From assembly GCA_949294555.1 (NCBI GenBank), contig CASFHP010000009.1, forward strand, positions 1 through 55,899: a DNA stretch of 55,899 nucleotides. Direction: 5' to 3'. The number at the start of each line of letters is the position of its first letter. The stretch's first letter is position 1. Positions 46,859 to 54,680 of this stretch are shown here, piece by piece. The notes below the pieces were generated by a model. It searched no databases, was not told the origin of the DNA, and saw nothing but the letters and a program-made list of their open reading frames with translations. Made by a program: the position numbers and the translations under genes. Source of the stretch: an uncultured Eubacteriales bacterium. GTDB taxonomy: Bacteria > Bacillota > Clostridia > TANB77 > CAG-508.

Positions 46859-47425
46859 ATGTTCAATGTAGGAGACAAAATTGTATACCCAATGCACGGG
46901 GCAGGAACAATAGATGCAATAGAAGAAAAAGACATCTTAGGACAGAAGCAATCATATTATATTTTAAAAATGCCAGGTGAGGTTAAAGTAATGATACCAA
47001 CTGCAAAAGCAGAAGAAGTTGGGGTTAGAAATATAATTAATAAAGAATCAGCAGATAAAGTATTTGGAGTTTTAGAGCAAGACGAAACAGCTATGGATAA
47101 AAATTGGAATAAGCGTTATAGAGACAATATGGAGAAGATGAAGAGTGGCGATATTTACGAAATAGCTGATGTAGTTAGAAACCTAAGCTTTAAACAAAAA
47201 GAAAAAGGACTTTCAACAGGCGAGAAAAAAATGCTAAACAATGCAAAACAAATTTTAGTTAGTGAATTAGTATTAGCAGAACATGCCACACAAGAAGAAG
47301 TAGAACAATTAGTAGAAAATAAAATTAATACATCATTTATGATGTTTAGAGCAGAAGATGTATCAACAGAAAGTGTTGTAAACAAATTCATACCTTTTGA
47401 AGGAACAGGAACAAACGATAATTAA
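46859..47425 (+). CDS. CarD/CdnL-family RNA polymerase-binding regulator
   Basis: Binds the polymerase beta subunit and stabilises open complexes, in known members mainly at rRNA and housekeeping promoters. The N-terminal Tudor-like domain is visible (FNVGDKIVYPMHGAGTIDAIEEKDILGQKQSYYILKMP), followed by the helical DNA-binding domain (about residues 75-175). It has 188 residues. ATG 46859 lies behind GAAAGGAGTG; an ATG at 46838 precedes that site. A hairpin at 47460-47482 follows the gene. Confidence 0.93.
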   Translation: MFNVGDKIVYPMHGAGTIDAIEEKDILGQKQSYYILKMPGEVKVMIPTAKAEEVGVRNIINKESADKVFGVLEQDETAMDKNWNKRYRDNMEKMKSGDIYEIADVVRNLSFKQKEKGLSTGEKKMLNNAKQILVSELVLAEHATQEEVEQLVENKINTSFMMFRAEDVSTESVVNKFIPFEGTGTNDN

Positions 47426-47459
47426 AAACGAGAATTAAAAGGTAACGGAATACAATATA

Positions 47460-47482
47460 AAGAAGCCTTGATTAGGCTTCTT
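47460..47482 (+). terminator. Hairpin after carD
   Basis: AAGAAGCC pairs with GGCTTCTT. No T-run on this strand, so it is a weak terminator. Confidence 0.4.
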
Positions 47483-47547
47483 AAAAACTGTTATCATCGA
47501 GTCTTTACAAAAATGTACTAAAAAATATAAAAAATTTTTGAAATCTA

Positions 47548-47576
47548 TTGACAAACAGTAGAACAAATATTATAAT
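47548..47576 (+). promoter_or_regulatory. Promoter of tRNA-Leu(UAA)
   Basis: TTGACA (47548-47553), 17-base spacer, TATAAT (47571-47576): full consensus. Confidence 0.8.
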
Positions 47577-47610
47577 AACTATTGTCGTCAAGATAAAACC
47601 AGTTCAATAT

Positions 47611-47698
47611 GCAGATGTGGCGGAACTGGTAGACGCACAGGACTTAAAATCCTGCGGTTGAATAAACCGTGCCGGTTCGATTCCGGCCATCTGCACCA
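47611..47698 (+). tRNA. tRNA-Leu (anticodon UAA); island attachment gene
   Basis: A type II tRNA: acceptor GCAGATG with CATCTGC, D-arm GGAACTGGTAGACGC, anticodon loop CTTAAAA (anticodon TAA), long variable arm, T-arm GGTTCGATTCC, encoded CCA. An integrase gene starts its 3' end 166 bases further on, so the tRNA 3' part is the likely attachment core. The second copy of that core is not in the window. Confidence 0.96.
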
Positions 47699-47702
47699 TT
47701 AG

Positions 47703-47745
47703 AACACCAAGTGTTTCGAGAGATTGAAACTTGGTGTTTTAATTT
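47703..47745 (+). terminator. Terminator after tRNA-Leu(UAA)
   Basis: AACACCAAGT pairs with ACTTGGTGTT, then TTAATTT. Confidence 0.7.
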
Positions 47746-47863
47746 AAAAAATTTTGTAGTTCTACAAAAAGTTCTACAAAATTTACAACATTTTATTTTT
47801 ATAAAATCTTTATTTAGTGGCTTAAATAAGGATTTTTTATTTTCTAACATTTCTAACAATTTT

Positions 47864-49099
47864 TTATAATTCCATTTCTTCTTCATCATCTTCTTGAATG
47901 TCTTGTGTAGTTTTCGAAAAGTTTAAAGCATTTCCAATTACAATTGCTGAATTTTGTTTTGATCCTATATCTACATGAGTGTATATATTAGCAGTAGTAT
48001 TATAACTAGAATGACCTAACCATATTTGAATATCTTTCATACTGACTTTATTTGATAATAATAAACTAGCACACGAATGTCTTAAATCATGAAAATGGAT
48101 AGGTCTTAAATTATTATTTTTTAGTATTTGGTTAAATTTATGAGAAACATAGTCAGGTTTTAATATAGAGCCATCTGTATTTACACAAACATAACCATCT
48201 TTATTCAAATATGATTTTTTAAATATTTTTTTGTTATACTCTTGATTTGCTTTTTCTTCTAAAAGTAGTTCTTCAATTTCTGGAATTAGTGGCAAAGTTC
48301 TATAACTAGATTGATTTTTGGTTTTATCTTCTGCAACGATTTGCAACTTCCCATCCACTTTTGTCTGTGAAATGGTATGCCTTATAATAATTGTTTTGGT
48401 ATCAAAATCAATAGCATCCCATTTAATACCAAGTACTTCACTTCGTCTAAGTCCATAATATGATGCAATAAGAACAGGTAATTTTATAGGGGTATCTCGT
48501 ATTGCAACAAATAAATCGTTTAATTCTGATTTGTTATAATAAGTTGCAATATATTGTTCTTTTTTAGGTTTATCTACTTTATCTGCTGGGTTAGTTAAAA
48601 TCAATTCACATTTTACTGCATATTGCAAAGCCTTTCTAATATTAGCATGATAGCGAAGAATGGTATTACCCTTTAAACCTAATTTATATAATTCTGTGTA
48701 AAAATCTTGTATATGATATGGCTTTAAATCTTTAAGTGAAACATCTAATTTTTTAAAATAATTATAAACTTTACCTTTTACAATTCTTTCATAACCAGCA
48801 TAAGTTGTTTTGACAACTCTAGGTTTTATAATTTCTAGCCAATTTAGCATAAAATCACAAAACTTTATATTAGCCTTATTATTTACATCTAGACTAGAAA
48901 GAGTAGGTTTCTCATTTAGTGTTTTTTCATATTCATGTCTTATTTCTTCAACTTTTCTTTCTGCAAGTTTCTTATTATTTTTAACTTTCAGTTTAGTAGA
49001 AATCCACTTTCGCTGTATATTGTTAAATTCATCTTTGTAATATAAAACTGCATAATAAATATTTTTCTTTTTCTGTAATGTAGCAGTTACTGTAATCAT
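47864..49099 (-). CDS. Tyrosine recombinase (integrase) of the island
   Basis: Catalyses site-specific integration and excision. An N-terminal Arm-type DNA-binding domain and a SAM-like core-binding domain (residues about 80-170) precede the catalytic domain, where the catalytic residues are visible: SYYGLRRSEVLGIKWDAID (Arg), HFHDLRHSCASLLL (His-x-x-Arg), WLGHSSYNTTANIYTHV (His and Tyr nucleophile). It has 411 residues with an acidic tail. It points toward the tRNA gene, with the excisionase-like gene 36 bases upstream, the common order in Tn916-like and tRNA-borne elements. Confidence 0.95.
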   Translation of the reverse strand: MITVTATLQKKKNIYYAVLYYKDEFNNIQRKWISTKLKVKNNKKLAERKVEEIRHEYEKTLNEKPTLSSLDVNNKANIKFCDFMLNWLEIIKPRVVKTTYAGYERIVKGKVYNYFKKLDVSLKDLKPYHIQDFYTELYKLGLKGNTILRYHANIRKALQYAVKCELILTNPADKVDKPKKEQYIATYYNKSELNDLFVAIRDTPIKLPVLIASYYGLRRSEVLGIKWDAIDFDTKTIIIRHTISQTKVDGKLQIVAEDKTKNQSSYRTLPLIPEIEELLLEEKANQEYNKKIFKKSYLNKDGYVCVNTDGSILKPDYVSHKFNQILKNNNLRPIHFHDLRHSCASLLLSNKVSMKDIQIWLGHSSYNTTANIYTHVDIGSKQNSAIVIGNALNFSKTTQDIQEDDEEEMEL

Positions 49100-49135
49100 A
49101 ATGACCTCCTTATTCTTGTTAAAACGTACTTATTT

Positions 49136-49342
49136 TCAATTTTGATTTATTATGTATGAAATTATATTAGCTTTTGGAATTTTATACTGTCTGCCTATTT
49201 TAATAGCTTTAATTTTATTTTCCTTAATAAGCCTATAAACTAATGTTAAACTAATTCCACCTAACATTTTTCTCATTTGTTCAATGTTTATAATATCTGG
49301 GTAATTAGTAAACATGATAGAATATTGTTCTTTTACATCCAT
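49136..49342 (-). CDS. Excisionase-like HTH protein
   Basis: A 68-residue MerR-like winged HTH of the excisionase type: MRKMLGGISLTLVYRLIKENKIKAIKIGRQYKIPKANIISYI. It likely bends DNA at the attachment site and directs the integrase toward excision. It is in the same direction as the integrase gene and close to it, so both are probably on one transcript. An AGGAGGTAC ribosome site precedes it. Confidence 0.85.
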   Translation of the reverse strand: MDVKEQYSIMFTNYPDIINIEQMRKMLGGISLTLVYRLIKENKIKAIKIGRQYKIPKANIISYIINQN

Positions 49343-49363
49343 TTTTATTGTACCTCCTTCAAT

Positions 49364-49771
49364 TTAATAAACTATTTTTGGAACATCTGCTGAAACAGTT
49401 AATTTTTTATCTATTTCAAATCTTTTCTTTTTATGGTTATATTTATAAGCACTAGCATTAAATTTTCTAAAACTACGATCTGAAATGTCAAAATAATAAG
49501 ATAGTTCTTCGGCATCTTTTTTTAGTTGATATTTAAGAGCTTCATAACTATCCTTATTAGATTTTTGTTTTGCTTTTATGTATTCAATGGTTTGTTCCTT
49601 ATGTTTTACTTTATTTTGTTGTTTCCTTTGAGTTTTTTCTTTATGATACCTAGAATCTTTTTTTATTACTTTTGTTACATAACTATTGCTGACATCAAGT
49701 TTCAAAGCAATATCAACAGGTTTTAAATGTTTAATATAAAATAAATCAATTATTTTTTCTTTATTTGACAT
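49364..49771 (-). CDS. HTH protein resembling sigma region 4, mobile-element associated
   Basis: A 135-residue protein with an N-terminal HTH (EKIIDLFYIKHLKPVDIALKLDVSNSYVTKVIKKD) that resembles sigma-70 region 4 or resolvase-type HTHs, followed by a very basic linker and a second helical segment ending in a beta-like tail (VSADVPKIVY). Proteins of this kind occur next to int/xis in clostridial elements, where they may regulate excision; that role is inference. A TGGAGG ribosome site precedes the ATG. The 330 bases upstream hold only a terminator for the next gene and two copies of ATGGTTAAAT. Confidence 0.55.
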   Translation of the reverse strand: MSNKEKIIDLFYIKHLKPVDIALKLDVSNSYVTKVIKKDSRYHKEKTQRKQQNKVKHKEQTIEYIKAKQKSNKDSYEALKYQLKKDAEELSYYFDISDRSFRKFNASAYKYNHKKKRFEIDKKLTVSADVPKIVY

Positions 49772-50055
49772 TATGCACCTCCATAAAAATGGTTAAATTT
49801 TTGCTAATAAATTTTAAACATAATAATCTAAATGAATACTTATGGTTAAATACTCATTTTTAAAATTATATGTTAAGAGAATTATATAATCATAATTAGT
49901 AACAATCAATTCCGTTTTTTTTCCTTTTTTTCTAAAAACTTAAAAATACTTAAAATAAATTGTAAATAGATTGTAGCAGGGAATAAAAAATAAATCAATG
50001 AATGTTTTTTGAAAGATTTTTGAAAAAAATTGTGCAAAATAATGATAAACAAATA

Positions 50056-50081
50056 CAAAAAAAGTAGCTATATAAGCTACT
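50056..50081 (-). terminator. Terminator of the 50101 regulator
   Basis: On the minus strand AGTAGC pairs with GCTACT, followed by a T-run. Confidence 0.65.
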
Positions 50082-50100
50082 AAACAAATACATATAAATA

Positions 50101-50337
50101 TTAATCTTCTTCTACATCTTTAAACAAGTTATCCGTAAAAAATTCGTTTAATTCAATGCCTAGTCCTTCACATATATGCAATAATGTAACAAGTTTAGGA
50201 CTTTGACTTTTTCCATTTATAAAACTACTTAATGTAGAATATGATATTCCAGATTCCAAAGATAATCTATGTAAAGTTATATTTCTTTCATCTGCTAACT
50301 TTATAATTCTTCTTCTAACTGCTTCTGAAAGTCGCAT
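50101..50337 (-). CDS. XRE-family repressor of the island
   Basis: A 78-residue Cro/C1-type HTH protein: RIIKLADERNITLHRLSLESGISYSTLSSFINGKSQSPKLVTLLHICEGLGIELNEFF, with an acidic end. It diverges from the 50482 gene. Between them lie three CGAAA/TCG operator-like sites covering both promoters, so it probably represses itself and the divergent gene, a typical lysogeny-like switch. Confidence 0.88.
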   Translation of the reverse strand: MRLSEAVRRRIIKLADERNITLHRLSLESGISYSTLSSFINGKSQSPKLVTLLHICEGLGIELNEFFTDNLFKDVEED

Positions 50338-50380
50338 AAAATCCCTCTTTTCTTAATTATAAAATGAGTATAGCAAAATT

Positions 50381-50463
50381 AACGAAATAACGCTGACGAA
50401 AAATCGTCAAAACAGTATTGAAATATCTCTTTATTAGAGATATAATGTAGGCGAAATATCGTT
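50381..50463. promoter_or_regulatory. Divergent control region with three operator-like sites
   Basis: AACGAAATAACG (50381-50392), the exact dyad TGACGAAAAATCGTCA (50394-50409) and GGCGAAATATCGTT (50450-50463) share the form CGAAA..TCG. They flank the plus-strand promoter TTGAAA (50418-50423)-17-TATAAT (50441-50446). Confidence 0.65.
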
Positions 50464-50481
50464 AATTAGAGGAGGTGTAGT

Positions 50482-50826
50482 ATGTTAAAAATTGAAGATA
50501 TTAAACAATATATAGATGATACTATGTTAGATACTATCTTTAGAGAAAGAAAAGAAGAATTGGATAAAGAGATGGAAAGAGAAAATTTAGAGTTTACTAA
50601 TATAAAAAAAGAATATTCAATAGATTATGAAAAATTATTGGTAGCAATAAAAAATCTTCCACCTCATTTTCATAATACAAGAGAAGGAATAATAAAAGCA
50701 TTGGAAAATTACTCTAGAAGAGAAAATCTAATAATAGCTAATAATAATGAAAAGTTTTATAAAGTTGGATTTTGTGATGGAATTAGAACAATATTAGAAA
50801 GTATAAAAAAAGACAACAGCAAATAA
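50482..50826 (+). CDS. Hypothetical island protein, possibly DUF6809-like
   Basis: A 114-residue, helix-rich acidic protein. The last part, NNNEKFYKVGFCDGIRTILESI, recalls the ending of small DUF6809-type proteins from clostridial mobile elements; this is memory-based and weak. It has an AGAGGAGGTG ribosome site and a consensus-like promoter inside the operator region of the divergent XRE repressor. By position it is the early lytic-side gene of the switch, but its function is unknown. Confidence 0.6.
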   Translation: MLKIEDIKQYIDDTMLDTIFRERKEELDKEMERENLEFTNIKKEYSIDYEKLLVAIKNLPPHFHNTREGIIKALENYSRRENLIIANNNEKFYKVGFCDGIRTILESIKKDNSK

Positions 50827-50840
50827 CATTGAATTTACTG

Positions 50841-51089
50841 TTATTTATCAAGTTTTTTATTAAATACATCTGCTGATACATTAAAAACTTTAGCAAAAGC
50901 AAACAATTCAAAGTCTTGAACTAATCTATTATCATTTTCTATTTTTGAAATCTCTTTAGAGGTTAGTTCAACACCTAATAATTGCAATTTTTCTGCTAAA
51001 TCTTGTTGAGATAAGTTGGCTTTTAATCTTAATTCTTTTAGAACAGAGCCAGATATATTTCTAAAGTTATTGTATTTGTTAATTTTCAT
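50841..51089 (-). CDS. Second XRE-family regulator, next to the RiPP operon
   Basis: An 82-residue HTH protein: SGSVLKELRLKANLSQQDLAEKLQLLGVELTSKEISKIENDNRLVQDFELFAFAKVFNVSADVF. It is transcribed away from the RiPP genes, with 211 bases between. A 13-bp inverted repeat in that gap overlaps its -10 and ends about 20 bases before the RiPP promoter, so it may control both itself and peptide production. Confidence 0.88.
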   Translation of the reverse strand: MKINKYNNFRNISGSVLKELRLKANLSQQDLAEKLQLLGVELTSKEISKIENDNRLVQDFELFAFAKVFNVSADVFNKKLDK

Positions 51090-51100
51090 ATTCTCACCTT

Positions 51101-51166
51101 ATTCGCTTTATTATAGATATTATTCTACTATTATTTTTTTATATACATATCTCTAATAAAGCGAAT
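51101..51166. promoter_or_regulatory. Paired 13-bp inverted operator sites
   Basis: ATTCGCTTTATTA (51101-51113) and TAATAAAGCGAAT (51154-51166) are exact inverted copies, 40 bases apart. They sit on the regulator's leader and upstream promoter region. Confidence 0.6.
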
Positions 51167-51182
51167 AAATTATAAAAACATA

Positions 51183-51211
51183 TTGACAATTTATTCCAAA
51201 TATGATATTAT
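51183..51211 (+). promoter_or_regulatory. Promoter of the RiPP operon
   Basis: TTGACA (51183-51188), 17-base spacer, TATTAT (51206-51211) with TGA extension. The leader RNA then has two perfect hairpins: TAATACG/CGTATTA (51220-51238) and TTAGAGTA/TACTCTAA (51240-51263). Confidence 0.75.
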
Positions 51212-51300
51212 GGTAACTGTAATACGTTAATCGTATTATTTAGAGTAGTAATTAATACTCTAAGCAACTCGTTGAAATTTTATGGAAAGGAGAATGCACT

Positions 51301-51516
51301 ATGACCAGAATGGCACGGACAAATTACTGGAATCCCAGTGTAAAATACATTGGGAAAAACTCTGCTCAGGACTTTATGAAGTCTGCAAAGGCTAAATTGG
51401 TTGGAGCTGGAGTTAAAGTAGTTGCTGCAGACTGCTCTTGTAACTGCTCAAGTGGTTGCTCAGCATGCAGTAGTTCCTGTGGATCTTGCACATCTTGCAG
51501 TACATCTTGTAGTTAA
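51301..51516 (+). CDS. Cys-rich RiPP precursor peptide (radical SAM-modified)
   Basis: A 71-residue precursor. The leader (residues 1-44) is conserved-looking and amphipathic: ARTNYWNPSVKYIGKNSAQD and AKAKLVGAGVKVVAAD. The core of 27 residues is almost only Cys, Ser, Gly and Thr, with nine Cys spaced C-x-C-x-C-x3-C-x2-C-x3-C-x2-C-x2-C-x3-C. A radical SAM/SPASM enzyme follows directly. In known sactipeptide and ranthipeptide systems such enzymes form thioether bonds from Cys sulfur to backbone or side-chain carbons. No protease or exporter is adjacent. AAAGGAG precedes ATG 51301. Closest known type, from memory, is the ACGX-repeat class, but the core does not show strict ACGX repeats. Confidence 0.85.
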   Translation: MTRMARTNYWNPSVKYIGKNSAQDFMKSAKAKLVGAGVKVVAADCSCNCSSGCSACSSSCGSCTSCSTSCS

Positions 51517-51529
51517 TACGGATGCACGA

Positions 51530-51597
51530 ATAATGTGTATCGTCGACAGCACACATTAGTTTCAACAAAGCGGAGGCATCTCTTTTAGAGGTGCCTC
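51530..51597 (+). promoter_or_regulatory. Hairpins between precursor and maturase genes
   Basis: AATGTGT/ACACATT (51530-51557 region) and a 10-bp stem GAGGCATCTC/GAGGTGCCTC (51573-51597). Without a U-run the second may be an mRNA-stabilising or partial termination structure that keeps precursor above enzyme. Confidence 0.55.
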
Positions 51598-51620
51598 TTG
51601 CACTAAAAGGAGGATTTATA

Positions 51621-52655
51621 ATGGCAGAAAGAACAAAATTTAGTATGCAATGGCACATCACAGATAGATGTGACCAACGGTGTAAGCATTGCTATATCTA
51701 TGAAGGAAAGGACAAGAAATGTAGTCTTGAACTTGATTTAAACACATTAAAAGCAATTTTGGAAGATTTTATTCAGAGTTGCGACAGATTAAACAGAGAT
51801 CCTTTCCTAGTAATTACAGGAGGAGACCCCTTACTTTATGATAGAATATGGGATTTTCTGGAGATTCTCAAAGAACATAAAGTTCATTTTGGACTTTTAG
51901 GTAATCCATTCCACTTGAACTATGATGTTGTGAGAAAATTGGAAGAGCTAGGTTGCATAAATTTCCAAATGTCATTGGATGGTTTAAGAGAAACTCACGA
52001 TTTTATTCGTAAGCCGGGTTCTTTTGATGCTACTTTAGATGCTTTAAAGTATTTTGAGGGTAGCAAAATCAAAACAGCTATTATGACAACAGTTTCAAAG
52101 ACAAATATTGCAGAAATTCCTGAATTGGTGGATATTGTTGTAAAATACAAAGTGAGCAATTTTGGATTTGCAAGATATTGTCCTAATCCAGAAGATTTTG
52201 ATTTAATGGTTGAACCTGAAGATTACAGAGATTTTCTGGATAAAATGTGGGAGAAATATATGCAAAATCAGGAATGTGATACAAGATTTGCATTAAAAGA
52301 CCACCTTTGGAAACTGTATTTATACGAAAAAGGATTATTCAATCCTAATGAAATTGATAATCCCAATGACCTTATTCTTGATGGATGTCATTGTGGCATT
52401 ACCCACATAACAACTTTGGCAGACGGAACTGTTTATGCTTGTAGAAGAAGTGAAACACCTGTTGGCAAAGTCCCTGACCAATCTTTCTATGATATCTTCA
52501 ATAGTAAAGAAATGGATCAATACCGTCAGTATGACAAGTTTGAGCATTGTTCTAAATGTGAGATTAAGAATTTTTGCAGAGGATGTCCTTCGGTAGCCAA
52601 GTGCTTAACCGGTGACTTCTATGCGAAAGATCCTCAGTGCTGGAAAAAATTTTGA
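51621..52655 (+). CDS. Radical SAM/SPASM peptide maturase
   Basis: The putative modifying enzyme for the Cys-rich peptide. The radical SAM cluster motif CDQRCKHC sits at about residues 17-24 in FSMQWHITDRCDQRCKHCYI; GGDPLL follows, as usual in the family. The C-terminal SPASM region holds auxiliary-cluster cysteines: GCHCGI, VYACRR, then CSKCEIKNFCRGCPSVAKC and a final DPQCW, enough for two more Fe-S clusters. No obvious RRE (precursor-recognition) domain is seen at the N-terminus. ATG 51621 lies behind AAAGGAGG. In my memory it most resembles the ACGX-system radical SAM family. Base composition is less AT-rich than its neighbours. Confidence 0.9.
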   Translation: MAERTKFSMQWHITDRCDQRCKHCYIYEGKDKKCSLELDLNTLKAILEDFIQSCDRLNRDPFLVITGGDPLLYDRIWDFLEILKEHKVHFGLLGNPFHLNYDVVRKLEELGCINFQMSLDGLRETHDFIRKPGSFDATLDALKYFEGSKIKTAIMTTVSKTNIAEIPELVDIVVKYKVSNFGFARYCPNPEDFDLMVEPEDYRDFLDKMWEKYMQNQECDTRFALKDHLWKLYLYEKGLFNPNEIDNPNDLILDGCHCGITHITTLADGTVYACRRSETPVGKVPDQSFYDIFNSKEMDQYRQYDKFEHCSKCEIKNFCRGCPSVAKCLTGDFYAKDPQCWKKF

Positions 52656-52665
52656 AAGCACAATG

Positions 52666-52700
52666 GGAGAGTGGAAAAATAAAATTTTCACTCTCCTGTT
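52666..52700 (+). terminator. Terminator after the maturase
   Basis: GGAGAGTGGAAAA pairs with TTTTCACTCTCC with one bulge, then a T-rich stretch. Confidence 0.65.
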
Positions 52701-52757
52701 ACTTTTTACGAAAAAATATGCTATAATACCGATTAATAAAGAGAAAGGATTTAAATT

Positions 52758-53340
52758 ATGGGGAATATAGAAGAATATTATAAAAATACAGAAAATACTT
52801 TACCACATCCAATGATTAAAAAAATTATAGATATGAATATTAAGCCAGAAAATGCTATTGATTTAGGATGTGGTGCAGGTAGAGATACAATTTATTTAAT
52901 AAAAAATGGATGGAATGTTTTAGCAATAGATAAAGAAGATACAAAACAAATTATATCTAGTAAATTAGATAATGAGGAAATAAAAAAATTTAGATTTACT
53001 AGACAAAATTTTGAAAACATCAAATTAGAAAGAGCTAAACTATTAGTTGCCAATTTTAGTATTCCTTTTTGTAAAAAAGATTGCTTTAATCAATTTTGGA
53101 ATAAAATAGTTGACAGTATTCTTAAAGAACGGTTATTTTGTGGGTAATTTTTTTGGATTAAATGATTCATGGACAAAAATAAAAAAAGAAATGACATTTT
53201 TATCTAAAGAACAAACATTAGATTTATTTAAAAATTCTTTTGAGATAATACACTTTAATGAAATCGAAAAAGATGGAAAAACTGGACTGGGAAAAATGAA
53301 ACATTGGCATATTTATAATGTTATTGCAAAGAAGAAATAG
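52758..53340 (+). pseudogene. Class I SAM-dependent methyltransferase (TehB-like), frameshifted
   Basis: The first frame (52758-53147) carries the SAM-binding motif AIDLGCGAGRDTIYLIKNGWNVLAID and runs to LVANFSIPFCKKD. It shifts at about 53120 and then stops. The second frame continues with KNGYFVGNFFGLNDSW to 53340, exactly the expected TehB/Methyltransf_25 C-terminus. Removing one A in the AAA at about 53121 joins SILK to NGYF. A promoter with TATAAT and TGC extension precedes it, so it is a separate unit from the RiPP genes. Either a pseudogene or a sequence error; its substrate is unknown. Confidence 0.8.
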
Positions 53341-53343
53341 TAT

Positions 53344-53389
53344 AAAGAAACAGAAAAAAGTCTCATAAAGACAATTCGTCTGTTTCTTT
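53344..53389. terminator. Bidirectional terminator between methyltransferase and mob
   Basis: AAAGAAACAGA pairs exactly with TCTGTTTCTTT; the last codons and the stop of mob lie inside it. Confidence 0.6.
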
Positions 53390-54557
53390 TTCTAATTCAT
53401 ATTCTATTTGCTTTTCTGGATTAATAAAAGTATTAGTTTCTTTTTGAAAATCTCTAATAAGGTTATCCTCTTCATTAATGGCAAACTTTTTACAAATCCA
53501 ATTTATAAATTTTTCAAAAGTTTCCATAAATTTATTTATAATTTTGTTTAAATAGATATTTTCCTTTAATAAATTATTATATTTCCTGTTAAAATTTTGT
53601 TCTAATTCTTTAACTTTAATATTATAATTATTTTCAAGTTGCTGTGTTTGTTTATTATAATTTTTTTCTAATTTAATATACTTTTGTTTTAAATTAGATT
53701 GTTCTTGTAAAATTGTTTGTTTTTCATTTTCAAACTTTTCAGCTTTATCAATAAGATTAACTTGTTTTTCTAGTTCACGATGCAATTTTTTATTATCAAT
53801 ATATAGTTGTTTTATAAGTTGGTCTTTTGGCTCAATTATTTCTTTTTGTATTTTCTCATCTCTTTTTACGGTTAGTTTTCCAAAATTTTTAATATCAGGG
53901 ACATTAGGTAATTCAATTTTAATATCTTCTAATGTCTTTTTAGTTTTTTCATAATTAGTAATTTCTTTATAATCTTTCATAGATAAATGTTCTTTTGAAG
54001 ATGATTTACCTCGTTCTAAATTGAAACCGTTTTGAGTAATATATGAATAAAAAGCATTTTGTAATTTGATATAACTATCTTTTTCTTTCCAAAACTCACT
54101 ACAAGCAACTTTATCAATGGCATTTCCTTTTTTATCAGTAGTATGAACTACAGGAATAAAAACCAAATGTAGATGTGGTGTGTTTTCATCCATATGAACA
54201 TTCGCAGATAAAATATATTGTTCTCCTAAGTTTTTATATTCACATACAAATTTATAGGCTGTTTCAAAATATCTTTTAGTTTCTTTTTCTCCAATGGATT
54301 CAAAAAATTCCTTATCTGATGTTATTATGTATTCACAAACAATATTACTAACGGTTTTTATTTGTCCCTTAAGATTGTATTTTTCTTTGATTATAGCAAA
54401 CTCTTTTACATAACTATATTGAGGAGATTTTATAGAATAATTTAGATATGATTTTGTAATATCTATATTTTTATTAGAATAATCTTTCATTATGACGATA
54501 TATTCCCTTTAAATTATCTCTTTTATATTTTTCATTTCTTATTATTGCATAACTCAT
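53363..54557 (-). pseudogene. mob: MobV-family relaxase (Mob/Pre), 5' frameshift
   Basis: A DNA relaxase that nicks oriT for mobilization. The long open frame (53363-54490) has KDYSNKNIDITKSYLNYSI and the metal-binding motif HMDENTPHLHLVFIPV, followed by a long C-terminal coiled coil. The true N-terminus lies upstream in another frame: a start at 54557 behind GAGGAGGTC reads MSYAIIRNEKYKRDNLKGIY and RHNER, the conserved MobV motif I region, then hits TAA. One surplus base near 54488-54493 separates the two. Without motif I the main frame alone is probably not functional, unless the shift is an error. Confidence 0.85.
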
Positions 54558-54632
54558 AAATAAAGACCTCCTCACTAATTTTGAAAAGACATAGATACTA
54601 AAGTTGTTTATTGTGATTTTTCAATTGTCTTG

Positions 54633-54680
54633 TAACACACTACAACACTTTTCTTGCTATTAGCAAAAAGTGTTAGTGTG
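54633..54680. other. oriT of MobV/pMV158 type
   Basis: The minus strand reads GTTGTAGTGTGTTACAAG. It contains TAGTGTG/TTA, the known nick sequence of pMV158-family MobV plasmids; the nick would fall between 54636 and 54635. It is part of a dyad, CACACTA-CAACACTTTT with AAAAAGTGTTAGTGTG (54636-54680), and lies just upstream of mob, as expected. Confidence 0.8.
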
